In this document: in pieces, positions 19,199 to 27,548 of the stretch
How positions within the stretch are numbered: position 1 is the first letter of the stretch
Layout: the number at the start of each line of letters is the position of its first letter
Assembly: GCA_002438845.1 (NCBI GenBank)
Contig: DJRG01000009.1
Span: 1-52,774 of the forward strand
Length of the DNA stretch: 52,774 nucleotides
Direction of reading: 5' to 3'
Source of the DNA: Bacteroidales bacterium UBA6366
GTDB lineage: Bacteria; Bacteroidota; Bacteroidia; Bacteroidales; UBA932
Position numbers and translations under genes: made by a program
The notes under the pieces: generated by a model
What the model saw: the letters and a program-made list of their open reading frames with translations, nothing else
Database searches by the model: none
What the model was told of the DNA's origin: nothing

Positions 19199-20833
19199 AT
19201 GAAATTCAGGATATCATCATACATTCTGTCCGGACTCGCCGCGTTGTTCGCCTTCGCTTCATGCGAAGGGACCGGCGATGATCCGGTAGCGAAAGTAGAA
19301 CTTTCGGCGGAAATCTCGCAGATCCCGGAAGGGATTGTCTCTTTCGACCAGGAGAACGGCATACTTACCGTTGACAAGTCGGGAGTGATGACAAGCGCCA
19401 TCACTTTCGTTGACATCAATGACAACAACCTTGGTGACTTCAAATTGAAGACCGAGATCCCGACGGCGGATAAGATTTGGTGCGTCGCTACCTGCAGCAA
19501 GACACGCCTGTCCCTGTCTGTGGCCAAGAACACGACCACCAATCCGCGCCAGACCACGATTGACGTCACAGCCTACCTGAATGACACACCAGTCAGCACC
19601 TACACGATAACTGTCATGCAGAATGCCGAGAGCGGCGGTGGTGGCGAGGATCCGACACCAGGCACTGAGACCGGCGCGGCTATCACACAGTTCATCATCC
19701 CGGGACAGATCTCAAGCCAGATCAACTACCCGACAATCACGATCACCATGCCGGAAGGCACGGATGTCACCGCGCTCAAGCCGGTCATAGTCGTCACGGA
19801 AGGCTCTACAGTCACTCCGGGCAGCGGAGTCGCCGCTGACTTCACGGAGGCTGTCCAATACCTTGTCATCAACGAGAAGACAATGGACAGCAAGACCTAT
19901 TTCGCGGTGGTTACAACCAATTCCACCGGCGGTGGCGGGACAACCCCCGGAATCGAAAAGGAGACCAACCCGAACTTCAAGGCGTTCGACATGGTGGCCA
20001 TCGGAGCTGGCTCGTTCATCCTCGGCAAGCAGCCAAGCGAGTATTTCAAGACGGTAAAGAACGCTCAGGACGAAAAGAACTCCCACAAGGTGAACATCTC
20101 AGCCTTTGAGATGGGACGCTACGAGGTCACCCAGAGGGAATTCATTCAGGTGATGGGCTACAATCCGTCAAACGACAAGAGCAACGACCTTTACCCTGTC
20201 TCAAAAGTGACCCTTTACGAGGCGATGAACTACTGCAACAAACTTAGCGAACAGAAAGGCTACACTCCGGTTTACACTTTCTCCAACACTAAGTGGGACA
20301 AGGAGACCGGCAAGGAATTGCTGGAGGCCACAGTCACCAGGAACAAGGCGGCCAACGGCTATCGCCTCCCTACCAACGCCGAATTCGAGTATGCCGCGAA
20401 AGGCGGTCCCGAGAACGAGAAGTATCCATTCTATTTCGCCGGCAGCGATGACCTTGACGAGGTCGGATGGTACGAGGATAATTCCAGAATAGGAGACGAA
20501 GAGCATGTCCATGTGGTCGGCCTCAAGAAACCGAACGCTCTTGGCATCTACGACCTCAGCGGGAACATAGAGGAGATGACCGGCGAATGGTACATTTCTT
20601 TGGACTATGCCTCGGATGCCGAGGAAACCGACCCTTGGGGGCCGGAGACCCCACGTGACATGACGGAACAATATGTCATCACAAGAGGTGGATGTTACAC
20701 TACCTACACTGGTAACTGCGCCGTGAAGAACTGGAGAATCCAGAACGCCAACTGCAAGACCAACGACAGCATGGGCAGCGGAGCGGTGGTTTACGACATC
20801 ATGGGATTCCGCGTCGTGCGTTCACTCAAGTAA
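19199..20833 (+). CDS. Lipoprotein with Ig-like, DUF5018-like and SUMF1-fold domains
   Basis: A 544-residue lipoprotein (lipobox FASC, C22). Order: BACON-like Ig domain (about 33-143), a Gly linker, a DUF5018-like domain (about 160-242, ITQFIIPGQISSQ and TYFAVVTT), a second Gly linker, then the SUMF1 domain (about 262-544: MVAIGAGSFILG, YRLPTNAEFEYAAKGG, NALGIYDLSGNIEEM, GFRVVRSLK). Two Cys near the C-terminus (RGGC and GNC, a C-x7-C spacing) do not match the C-x4-C of active FGE. The gene ends the SusC/D locus and is followed by a bidirectional terminator. Probably a surface binding protein. Confidence 0.85.
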   Translation: MKFRISSYILSGLAALFAFASCEGTGDDPVAKVELSAEISQIPEGIVSFDQENGILTVDKSGVMTSAITFVDINDNNLGDFKLKTEIPTADKIWCVATCSKTRLSLSVAKNTTTNPRQTTIDVTAYLNDTPVSTYTITVMQNAESGGGGEDPTPGTETGAAITQFIIPGQISSQINYPTITITMPEGTDVTALKPVIVVTEGSTVTPGSGVAADFTEAVQYLVINEKTMDSKTYFAVVTTNSTGGGGTTPGIEKETNPNFKAFDMVAIGAGSFILGKQPSEYFKTVKNAQDEKNSHKVNISAFEMGRYEVTQREFIQVMGYNPSNDKSNDLYPVSKVTLYEAMNYCNKLSEQKGYTPVYTFSNTKWDKETGKELLEATVTRNKAANGYRLPTNAEFEYAAKGGPENEKYPFYFAGSDDLDEVGWYEDNSRIGDEEHVHVVGLKKPNALGIYDLSGNIEEMTGEWYISLDYASDAEETDPWGPETPRDMTEQYVITRGGCYTTYTGNCAVKNWRIQNANCKTNDSMGSGAVVYDIMGFRVVRSLK

Positions 20834-20839
20834 TCCGAC

Positions 20840-20864
20840 GGCCGCTTCGACAAGTTCTGCGACC
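20840..20864 (+). repeat. Degenerate copy of the dispersed 25-bp palindrome
   Basis: Begins GGCCGCTTCGACAAG and ends TGCGACC. It matches the better copies elsewhere in the window except for two changes in the outer arms and two in the loop. Lies between the SUMF1 gene stop and the terminator. Confidence 0.55.
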
Positions 20865-20870
20865 AAAAAA

Positions 20871-20908
20871 GGGGATCACCTGGAATCCAGGTGGTCCCTT
20901 ATTTATTT
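20871..20908. terminator. Bidirectional intrinsic terminator between convergent genes
   Basis: A 12-bp stem (GGGATCACCTGG / CCAGGTGGTCCC, one G-U pair) is flanked on the right by TTATTTATTT and on the left by AAAAAA, which gives T6 on the minus strand. It can stop both the SusC/D locus and the TPR gene, whose stop codon is at 20903-20905. Confidence 0.85.
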
Positions 20909-21826
20909 CAACGCATCAAGGCGGGCCTGGGCGGAGAGTCTCTCAGACTCGTCCGTGGTGACGCGGATGAGCATCGGGAGGTACTTCCTTTCCAGTTTGG
21001 TGTTCTTGTCGCTGCGGGCAAGGAGGACACAGTTCTTGATGGCGGTGTAGTCGTCTGGACTCTTCTTCAAGACCTTGTTGTACATCTTGAGCGCTGCCTT
21101 GCTGTCATGCTTGCAGACAAGGTAGTACGAACCTATGTTGGTCATGTAGACCGTGTTGTTCGGATAGTAGCCCAGCATCTTCTCCGAAAGTTCCTTGAAG
21201 GCCTCGAAGCAATGCGGAGTGCCTATCTTGAAGAAAGCGTAGCAATATTCCTGCATCACCGACGGGAAAAGATCCTCGCCTGACTCGACTTCGGGATATT
21301 CCCACTTAGGATGACTGTGGCCGTTATAGTCGATGAGAGCCTTCAAGCCTGCGAGGGCCATGTCAGGGCTGTCCTTCTCGTAGCCGATCAAGGCGGAGAT
21401 CTTGAACAGCCTCAGGTCCAGACGGTCCGGATTCAGTTCAATGGCTTTGTCTATGGCCTGGGTGGCCTTGCCGAAAAGTTCGTCATCGTAGGAGACAACC
21501 TGAAAATAGTTCACATCCCTGCCGAGCGAGTCCTTCAAGGTCAAAGTCGGGGCGTTTCCCAGATACTTCGCGGCATCCATCACCTCGATCGAGGATGTCT
21601 GGCACTTGGCCAGATAGTAAGTGAATTTACCGAGCAGCATGTCAGTGTCCTCCGGGTAATCCTTTCCCCAACGCTTGAGAAGCGTCTCGATGCCCACTCC
21701 TGAGGCCCCAAGCTTTGAGACCAGCAACTGATAGCGGTCAAGATATTCCTTCTGAGTCGTCTTGGTCTGCGCCGAAAGCGGAAGAAGGGTGATAACAGAC
21801 AAAATCGTTAATACTATTCTTTTCAT
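20903..21826 (-). CDS. Secreted TPR-like repeat protein
   Basis: A 307-residue protein with signal peptide (MKRIVLTILSVITLLPLSAQ). The mature part is helical, with TPR-like pairs such as ATQAIDKAIELNPDRLDLRL and AALKMYNKVLKKSPDDYTAI. TPR proteins act as scaffolds; no partner or enzyme motif is evident. The ATG at 21826 is chosen because it opens directly into the signal peptide and sits 10 bp after the stop of the methyltransferase gene; an upstream start would overlap that gene. It is probably the last gene of an operon with pyrE, the SRPBCC protein and the methyltransferase. Confidence 0.8.
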   Translation of the reverse strand: MKRIVLTILSVITLLPLSAQTKTTQKEYLDRYQLLVSKLGASGVGIETLLKRWGKDYPEDTDMLLGKFTYYLAKCQTSSIEVMDAAKYLGNAPTLTLKDSLGRDVNYFQVVSYDDELFGKATQAIDKAIELNPDRLDLRLFKISALIGYEKDSPDMALAGLKALIDYNGHSHPKWEYPEVESGEDLFPSVMQEYCYAFFKIGTPHCFEAFKELSEKMLGYYPNNTVYMTNIGSYYLVCKHDSKAALKMYNKVLKKSPDDYTAIKNCVLLARSDKNTKLERKYLPMLIRVTTDESERLSAQARLDALK

Positions 21827-21836
21827 ATTCAATAAT

Positions 21837-23174
21837 TTACACGTCCATTTTGATTTTGCGGCCCTGCGGATGAAGATTGTTGCATCTGACACCGAGGTTC
21901 TTCACGAAGCCGAGCGGATGCCCCTCGAAACAAACCAGCACAAATCCTTTGGGAGCATCTTTCAGGAATATGCTGTCACGGTGCAGGAACCTGAGAGCCG
22001 TCTCACGGTCAAGATCAGCCACAGGATACTCTTCTGCAGGAAAAGCGATACTCAAAGCCCAGTCCGCCGACGGCACCAGATCACGCCCCTTCACCTCACC
22101 TTTGGCCACCCCCGCCAGAATTGGACGCAACGGCTCAAGGGCGATGACCTCACGGGAAATTGCTCCGGGAATATGTATGAGCAGGTTCCCTTTTCGTTTT
22201 CCGGTCGCTCCGACGGCAGGTTTTCCGGGGAGCCTAAAGCCGTTGGCTCCTGTGCCCTTCACAAGAGCCGCGACAAACTGCCCCTCCCCTTTCACGAATC
22301 CCGGGACAAGCAGTCCGCCTGTCCTTGTCGGAATCACGTCCGGAAGAGACTGGTAATCATATTCATAAATGTCGCCACCCAACTCGGAGGCGCTCCATTC
22401 CAAGATCGCATCGTTCTCCGCTTCCTCGAAAGTGCAGGTCGAGTAGACCAGCGAGCCGCCTTCACGTAGCGACGGCCAGACGTCGGCCAGAATCCTTTTC
22501 TGCCTCGTAGAACAAAGATTGACAGTGCCTTCCGACCAGTCTTCGACAGCCTTGGCGTCCTTGCGGAACATTCCTTCTCCGGAACACGGCACATCCGCGA
22601 CGATGATGTCGAAAAAGCCCTCCAACCTCGCGAACGCCTTTGGGTCCACACTCGTGACAACCACATTAGGATCTCCCCACAAGGCCATGTTGTCAGCCAG
22701 GACGGAAGCCCTGGAACGCATCACCTCATTGGAGACCAAAATATAATTGTCTCCGAACGCCTCACGCAGCGAAGCGGCAAGGTCAGTGCTTTTCCCGCCT
22801 GGAGCCGCGCACAAATCCAAGACCCTGACCGGCCTTGAGCAATCCCCACAATTTGGAAGAATATCTCTGAATATGCTCCCGACAACCATGGCCGAGGAGT
22901 CCTGGACGTAGTAACAACCGCAATGGAACAACGGATCCAGCGTGAATTTAGGCCTTTCACCGAGCATGAACCCGTACGGACTCCACGGAACCCTTCGGGC
23001 ATCTCCGCCAAAATGTTCCTTGACGAAGTCCTCTGGACCATCCACCTTGAAAGGATTGATCCGGACAGACACCGACGCGGGTTCACGAAACGCCTCCACA
23101 GCGACCTCGGCCATACGATCACCTATCGCCCTGGTCAGAATGTTCCGAAGACAGATGTCGTCCAGCCCGCGCAT
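21837..23174 (-). CDS. rsmF: RsmF/NSUN-type 16S rRNA (cytosine-5) methyltransferase
   Basis: A 445-residue protein of the NOL1/NOP2/Sun family. The SAM-binding motif is LDLCAAPGGKS (119-129). The two functional cysteines are present: C197 in DVPCSGEGMF and the nucleophile C247 in YSTCTF. A C-terminal extension (about 300-445) with a PUA-like region and the RsmF-type end HPLGFVKNLGVRCNN is visible. It methylates C5 of cytosine in rRNA; exact site specificity (RsmF versus a related enzyme) is inferred from domain layout. Its ATG directly abuts the TAG of the upstream SRPBCC gene, so translation is probably coupled. Confidence 0.88.
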   Translation of the reverse strand: MRGLDDICLRNILTRAIGDRMAEVAVEAFREPASVSVRINPFKVDGPEDFVKEHFGGDARRVPWSPYGFMLGERPKFTLDPLFHCGCYYVQDSSAMVVGSIFRDILPNCGDCSRPVRVLDLCAAPGGKSTDLAASLREAFGDNYILVSNEVMRSRASVLADNMALWGDPNVVVTSVDPKAFARLEGFFDIIVADVPCSGEGMFRKDAKAVEDWSEGTVNLCSTRQKRILADVWPSLREGGSLVYSTCTFEEAENDAILEWSASELGGDIYEYDYQSLPDVIPTRTGGLLVPGFVKGEGQFVAALVKGTGANGFRLPGKPAVGATGKRKGNLLIHIPGAISREVIALEPLRPILAGVAKGEVKGRDLVPSADWALSIAFPAEEYPVADLDRETALRFLHRDSIFLKDAPKGFVLVCFEGHPLGFVKNLGVRCNNLHPQGRKIKMDV

Positions 23175-23651
23175 CTACTGATTCCCGTCTAACTTCTCTT
23201 TCATCCTGCGGAGGGTCTCCTCGTCGATTCCGTCCGGCATCCTGCCCTCGGACATCGCCACGAGACCGTCCACCATCTTGTTCATGGCCTCACGGATCTT
23301 TCCGCCAAGCATCATCTTCATCATGAGGTTCAGATCGGCATGGAACTCGATGTGGAAGTCCGTCTTTGACGGGTCGCTCGGAACCGCGTCGAAATGCAGC
23401 GTGCCGCCGAACTGGAACGGAGCCCCGTTGTCTATGAACTCAATGCTTGAGTACGGAGTCCTGTTCTTGACCATCACTCCGATCTTGAAGCCCTGCACTG
23501 TCGCGGAGATCGTGTCATAATCCGCCTCGACGTTCGCCTTCTTGTCCTCCGGGAGGAACTGAAGGAAATTACGCATGTCCACAAAGGCCATGTACAACTC
23601 GAACGGCTGCTTTGAGACCAATCCGTGTTTGCTTGTTATCTCTGTCGTCAT
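23175..23651 (-). CDS. SRPBCC/START-like small protein
   Basis: A 158-residue cytosolic protein whose beginning (PFELYMAFVDMRNFLQFLPEDKK) and beta-rich middle fit the SRPBCC (polyketide cyclase/START) fold. The C-terminal helix is amphipathic and charged. No ligand can be named. The ATG at 23651 (MTTEITSKHG) is chosen over a longer frame that would add ten poorly conserved-looking residues. Its stop codon directly touches the start of the rRNA methyltransferase gene. Confidence 0.65.
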   Translation of the reverse strand: MTTEITSKHGLVSKQPFELYMAFVDMRNFLQFLPEDKKANVEADYDTISATVQGFKIGVMVKNRTPYSSIEFIDNGAPFQFGGTLHFDAVPSDPSKTDFHIEFHADLNLMMKMMLGGKIREAMNKMVDGLVAMSEGRMPDGIDEETLRRMKEKLDGNQ

Positions 23652-23703
23652 AATATTCCTGATTAATCTTGGTTCACACAAAAAAACGGCTGAGGCGAAA
23701 CGC

Positions 23704-24342
23704 CTATCTGTTCCATTCCGACGGATTCAGCCGCCACCGGCGAAGGATCTCCACATCCGACTCCTTGACATAGCCAGTCGCCGTGGCCTCCTCAATCAGA
23801 GCGTCGTAGCAGGAAAGAGTCTTCAACCTCACGTCCTCCTCCTCAAAGCGTCGAGCGGCCAGTTCAAAGCCATAAGTGAATATGGCGACCATTCCCAACA
23901 CCTCCGCTCCGGCGTCACGCAAAGCCTTCACCGCTGCGAGGCTGCTCATCCCCGTAGAGATAAGATCCTCGACCACAACAACTTTAGCCCCTTCTGGAAG
24001 GACGCCCTCGATCTGAGATCCAGTGCCATGATCCTTCGGCTTGGGACGGACATAGACAAAAGGCTTGGCCATCCTGTCCGCGGCGAGGACACCGTGGGCT
24101 ATCGCTCCAGTGGCGACTCCGGCCACAATCTCAGCCTCTGGGCACTCACTTGACGCCGTCTCGGCCAACCAACCCGCGACCTTGGAACGAAGCGCCGGAT
24201 CGGAAAGGATCCTGCGGTTGTCACAATAGATCGGGGAACGCCAACCGGAAGCCCATGTGAAAGGCTCGTCAGGCCTGAGCAAGACCGCCTTTATGCGGAG
24301 AAGCTCAGAAGCAAATTTTCTGTCGATGTTTTCCATATTCAT
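23704..24342 (-). CDS. pyrE: Orotate phosphoribosyltransferase
   Basis: A 212-residue enzyme of normal length that converts orotate and PRPP to OMP in pyrimidine synthesis. The N-terminal segment PFTWASGWRSPIYCDNR is diagnostic. The flexible catalytic loop is KPKDHGTGSQIEG (101-113), and the PRPP-binding motif is VVVVEDLISTG (121-131). The first gene of the minus-strand operon, divergent from the Nudix gene across a 64-bp gap. ATG at 24342 used; a second ATG two codons later is equally possible. Confidence 0.96.
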   Translation of the reverse strand: MNMENIDRKFASELLRIKAVLLRPDEPFTWASGWRSPIYCDNRRILSDPALRSKVAGWLAETASSECPEAEIVAGVATGAIAHGVLAADRMAKPFVYVRPKPKDHGTGSQIEGVLPEGAKVVVVEDLISTGMSSLAAVKALRDAGAEVLGMVAIFTYGFELAARRFEEEDVRLKTLSCYDALIEEATATGYVKESDVEILRRWRLNPSEWNR

Positions 24343-24354
24343 TAAAATGATTGT

Positions 24355-24362
24355 TAACTTTG
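24355..24362 (+). promoter_or_regulatory. -7 promoter box TAACTTTG for the Nudix gene
   Basis: Exact TAnnTTTG match 44 bp upstream of the ATG at 24407, within the 64-bp divergent gap between pyrE and the Nudix gene. No good -33 box at 19-21 bp. Confidence 0.5.
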
Positions 24363-24406
24363 CACATAGCTTACAAATATAATGGTTTTACTCCAATTTT
24401 CACGGG

Positions 24407-25018
24407 ATGCACAAGATTTACCTTGAAAAGAGATGCATGATCATCTGTTCTCCACAGGAACAGGCATTGTCCGATCCGAACTCCGTCGAGCTTCACCTCG
24501 GGGACAGCCCGGACATCACATCATTGGTTGAGATGTTCGAGACATCCGACACTCTGGCCAGAATCTACATTCCGACAGATGACATCGAGACCACCTACAA
24601 GGAGTTCTGTCACAGATTCAAGGAGGTCAACGCCGCCGGAGGGCTTGTGTCAAACCGCCGGGAAGACGTTCTACTCATCAGCAGGAACGGTCTCTGGGAC
24701 CTGCCCAAAGGACATCAGGAGGCTGGAGAGGACATCAGGGTGACAGCTCTTCGGGAAGTCCAAGAGGAGACCGGAGTGGGCGATCTGGAGCTTCGGGGGC
24801 TCATCTGCGTCACCGACCATTGCTACCGGCGTGATGGAATATGGCATCTCAAGCACACCTGGTGGTACGACATGCTTTACACCGATCCGGTGAACCTGAC
24901 ACCACAGCGGGACGAGGACATCACAAAGGCGGCGTGGGTCGCCAGGTCAGGACTTTCCCCTTACCTTAAGAACACCTATCCATCCATCGTGGAGGTGTTC
25001 AGGGAGGCGAAAATATAG
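24407..25018 (+). CDS. Nudix hydrolase
   Basis: A 203-residue protein. A complete Nudix box, G-x5-E-x7-REVQEETGV, spans residues 102-124, so the metal-binding Glu residues are intact and hydrolysis of a nucleoside diphosphate-linked compound is expected. About 80 extra N-terminal residues starting MHKIYLEKRC precede the domain; this extended form is common in Bacteroidales. Substrate is not predictable. It lies opposite pyrE, and a nucleotide-sanitation role would suit the context but is unproven. Confidence 0.88.
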   Translation: MHKIYLEKRCMIICSPQEQALSDPNSVELHLGDSPDITSLVEMFETSDTLARIYIPTDDIETTYKEFCHRFKEVNAAGGLVSNRREDVLLISRNGLWDLPKGHQEAGEDIRVTALREVQEETGVGDLELRGLICVTDHCYRRDGIWHLKHTWWYDMLYTDPVNLTPQRDEDITKAAWVARSGLSPYLKNTYPSIVEVFREAKI

Positions 25019-25095
25019 GATATTCAAGAAACTTGAAACTTTTCCGGAGTCAATGCCGTATATTAAAGGATTGACTATAACGCTTGTTATCGAAT

Positions 25096-26145
25096 ATGAA
25101 ACTTTCACAATTCCAATTCCTTCTTCCGAAGGAGCGTGTGGCCCAGGAGCCGACCAGATGGCGCGATGAGTGCAGACTGATGGTTGTCCACAAGGACACA
25201 GGCGAGATCGAGCACAGGATATTCAAAGACATCATCGACTATTTCGGCAAGGGCGACACCTTCGTGTTCAATGACACCAAAGTCTTTCCTGCCCGCCTTT
25301 ACGGCAAGAAGGAAAAGACGGGAGCTGACATAATGGTTTTCCTGTTGAGGGAACTGAACCGCGAGCAGCACCTGTGGGATGTGATTGTGGATCCGGCAAG
25401 GAAGATCAGAATCGGAAACAAGCTCTATTTCGGTGACGACCAGAGCCTTGTGGCCGAGGTCATCGACAACACGACCTCCAGAGGGCGCACTCTCCGCTTC
25501 CTCTACGACGGCCCTTACGAGGAGTTCAAACGCTCGCTTTTCAGCCTCGGTGAGATTCCGGTGCCGAAATGGGTGAAGTCAAAGATCTCTCCAGAGGACA
25601 ACGAGAACTATCAGACCATCTTTGCCAAAAATGAAGGCGCGGTGGCGGTTCCGGCCGCAGGGACCCATTTCAGCCGGGAACTATTCAACAGAATGATTCT
25701 TAAAGACATCGACAAGGCGTTCATCACCGAGCACATGGGTATCGGCCAGTTCCGCAGGGTGGATGTCGAGGATCTTTCCAAGCACAGGATGGACTCCGAG
25801 AGGCTCATCATCACCCCTGAGGCGTGCGAGATCATCAACAAGGCCAAGAATGGCGGACATAAGGTGCTGGCGGTCGGCACGACAGTGCTGAGGGGCCTTG
25901 AGACCTACGTCACGACCACACACGAGGTCAAGCCATACGACGGTTGGACGAACAAGTTCATCTTCCCGCCTTACGAGTTTTCCGTCCCGGACGCTGTGGT
26001 CTCCAACTTCCATCTTCCGGAATCCACGATGCTGATGGCTGTCGCCGCATTCGGTGGCTTCGATCACGTCATGAACGCCTATCAGGTCGCCCTGGACGAG
26101 AACTATCGTTTCGGCCCATACGGAGACGCGATGCTGGTCGTATAG
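25096..26145 (+). CDS. queA: S-adenosylmethionine:tRNA ribosyltransferase-isomerase
   Basis: A 349-residue enzyme of normal length for QueA. It transfers and isomerises the ribose of SAM onto preQ1 in tRNA, giving epoxyqueuosine at the wobble base. Diagnostic segments include FNDTKVFPARLYGKK, AVPAAGTHFS, VGTTVLRGLE and SNFHLPESTMLM. The ATG at 25096 is used, preceded by the GAATATG context seen at several starts in this window; an in-frame TTG at 25084 is less likely. It converges with dprA, 35 bp apart, with no clear terminator. Confidence 0.96.
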   Translation: MKLSQFQFLLPKERVAQEPTRWRDECRLMVVHKDTGEIEHRIFKDIIDYFGKGDTFVFNDTKVFPARLYGKKEKTGADIMVFLLRELNREQHLWDVIVDPARKIRIGNKLYFGDDQSLVAEVIDNTTSRGRTLRFLYDGPYEEFKRSLFSLGEIPVPKWVKSKISPEDNENYQTIFAKNEGAVAVPAAGTHFSRELFNRMILKDIDKAFITEHMGIGQFRRVDVEDLSKHRMDSERLIITPEACEIINKAKNGGHKVLAVGTTVLRGLETYVTTTHEVKPYDGWTNKFIFPPYEFSVPDAVVSNFHLPESTMLMAVAAFGGFDHVMNAYQVALDENYRFGPYGDAMLVV

Positions 26146-26180
26146 ACCAGCTTTGCGTCTCGAACCCTCACCCACAGTCC

Positions 26181-27386
26181 CTACGGGACCGCCCTGGCGG
26201 GGCACTGTGTTTGAGCATGGCAGTGCTGAAGGAGGTCTATGGTGATGAATCCGTCGCACTCCAGGGTCGTGGCAAGGCGGCTGACCCGGCTGTAGGTCCA
26301 TTTCAGTTTCTGACATAATTCATCCACGGACACACCACGGTGTGACTTTATCAGACAAGCCAGCCTGACAATATCTTCATATTCATCATCAGGCATTCGC
26401 CCTCTGTAGCAAGACTCCACCTCCTCCTTGAAGTCCGATTTCAAACTCATGCCAGCCCGACCCAGGCCAAGTTTGGCCACAAGCTCCCCCAGATCCCCGA
26501 TCTGCTCAGCGACATTCTCTCTTATGAGCAGATTGCATCCCTGGGAGACCGGATCGTCAATCCTGCCTGGCAATGCATAGACATCACGGCCGTAGGATGC
26601 GGCGAGACGTGCGGTCATCATGCCACCGCCCCTGACTTTGGACTCAACCAGAACGGTCGCCCGGCATATACCGGCGATTATCCTGTTGCGCCGGAGGAAA
26701 TTGATCCTGACCGCACCGGTGCCGGGAGGGTAATCCGTGACGAGGGCACACCCCTGAGTCGACGCGATAGCCTCACCCACGTCCCTGTTTCTGGAAGGAT
26801 AGATGTCATCAATTCCCGTGGCCATGACCGCCACTGTCGGGAGCCCCTCATCCAGCGCCACCCGATGCGCCGTCACGTCGACGCCCAAGGCCAGACCGCT
26901 GACTATCAGAGGCCTGATCTTGGAGCAAGACATCGCTTTCACGATTCTCTGGCACCAATCCTTACCGTAATAGGTCAAACCTCTAGTCCCCACCACGGCA
27001 ATCTGAGGAAGGCCGTCGAACACATCTTCCGGTGGCGACACCCCTTTATAATATAGCCCCAAGGGAGGATCCTCACATTCCATGAGCAAGGCAGGATAGC
27101 CTTTTTCCCCGATCCCGACAAACCGGCATCCATCCCTCTCCAAGGCCTCCAATTCCATGGCAGCCGACTCAAACGCGCTGCCTGTGATCAAAGGAGCGAA
27201 CCTCAGCCTTGAGCATAGCCCCAGGATCCGCCCGGCCTCCTCCGGTTTCCGGAACACCTCCTCCGCGCCTCCGGACTCCTCCACCAACCTCAATCCGACC
27301 TTCGGCTCGAACCCGAAAATCCTGTTCAGGGCACAAAGCCCGGCCCTCTCTTCAAATGACATTTCCATAGCGACTTGTTTCTTCAT
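26181..27386 (-). CDS. dprA: DNA-processing protein DprA (Smf)
   Basis: A 401-residue protein with a short N-terminal helical domain (about 10-65), the extended Rossmann fold that binds single-stranded DNA (VGTRG at 132-136; SGLALGVDVTAHRVAL from 163; RNRIIAGI and VESKVRGGGMMTA further on) and a C-terminal winged helix (about 335-388). DprA loads RecA on incoming DNA during transformation. The extreme C-terminus (CHAQTQCPARAVP) follows the winged helix directly. ATG at 27386 chosen; starts at 27368 or 27362 are possible. It is divergent from tatD. Confidence 0.92.
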   Translation of the reverse strand: MKKQVAMEMSFEERAGLCALNRIFGFEPKVGLRLVEESGGAEEVFRKPEEAGRILGLCSRLRFAPLITGSAFESAAMELEALERDGCRFVGIGEKGYPALLMECEDPPLGLYYKGVSPPEDVFDGLPQIAVVGTRGLTYYGKDWCQRIVKAMSCSKIRPLIVSGLALGVDVTAHRVALDEGLPTVAVMATGIDDIYPSRNRDVGEAIASTQGCALVTDYPPGTGAVRINFLRRNRIIAGICRATVLVESKVRGGGMMTARLAASYGRDVYALPGRIDDPVSQGCNLLIRENVAEQIGDLGELVAKLGLGRAGMSLKSDFKEEVESCYRGRMPDDEYEDIVRLACLIKSHRGVSVDELCQKLKWTYSRVSRLATTLECDGFITIDLLQHCHAQTQCPARAVP

Positions 27387-27535
27387 GCCCACGATGGCGA
27401 CCGCCACCCATGGAGCAGCGGGACAAATTACGACCTTTTGCCGATTCCGAGGGGGTTTGAAAGAAAAATATTTATGTTTCTTTTGAATATTTCTGTTTTT
27501 TTCATCCCCTCCAAGGCGCATCCCGCGAATTTTCC

Positions 27536-27543
27536 TATCTTTG
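27536..27543 (+). promoter_or_regulatory. -7 promoter box TATCTTTG almost touching the tatD start codon
   Basis: Exact TAnnTTTG match ending 5 nt before the ATG at 27549. Transcription from it should begin at or very near the ATG, implying a leaderless or near-leaderless mRNA. Confidence 0.6.
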
Positions 27544-27548
27544 ACGGT

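Noticed and set aside
20690..20833. Asn (AAC)-rich C-terminus of the second SUMF1 protein, reminiscent of variable regions of diversity-generating retroelements.
   Set aside because: No reverse transcriptase, no template repeat and no near-copy of this segment are visible in the window; AAC codons are common in this genome.
26181..26260. Unusual C-terminal tail of DprA considered as a frameshift.
   Set aside because: The winged helix is complete up to the tail and the frame ends at a normal stop; tails after this domain vary in the family.
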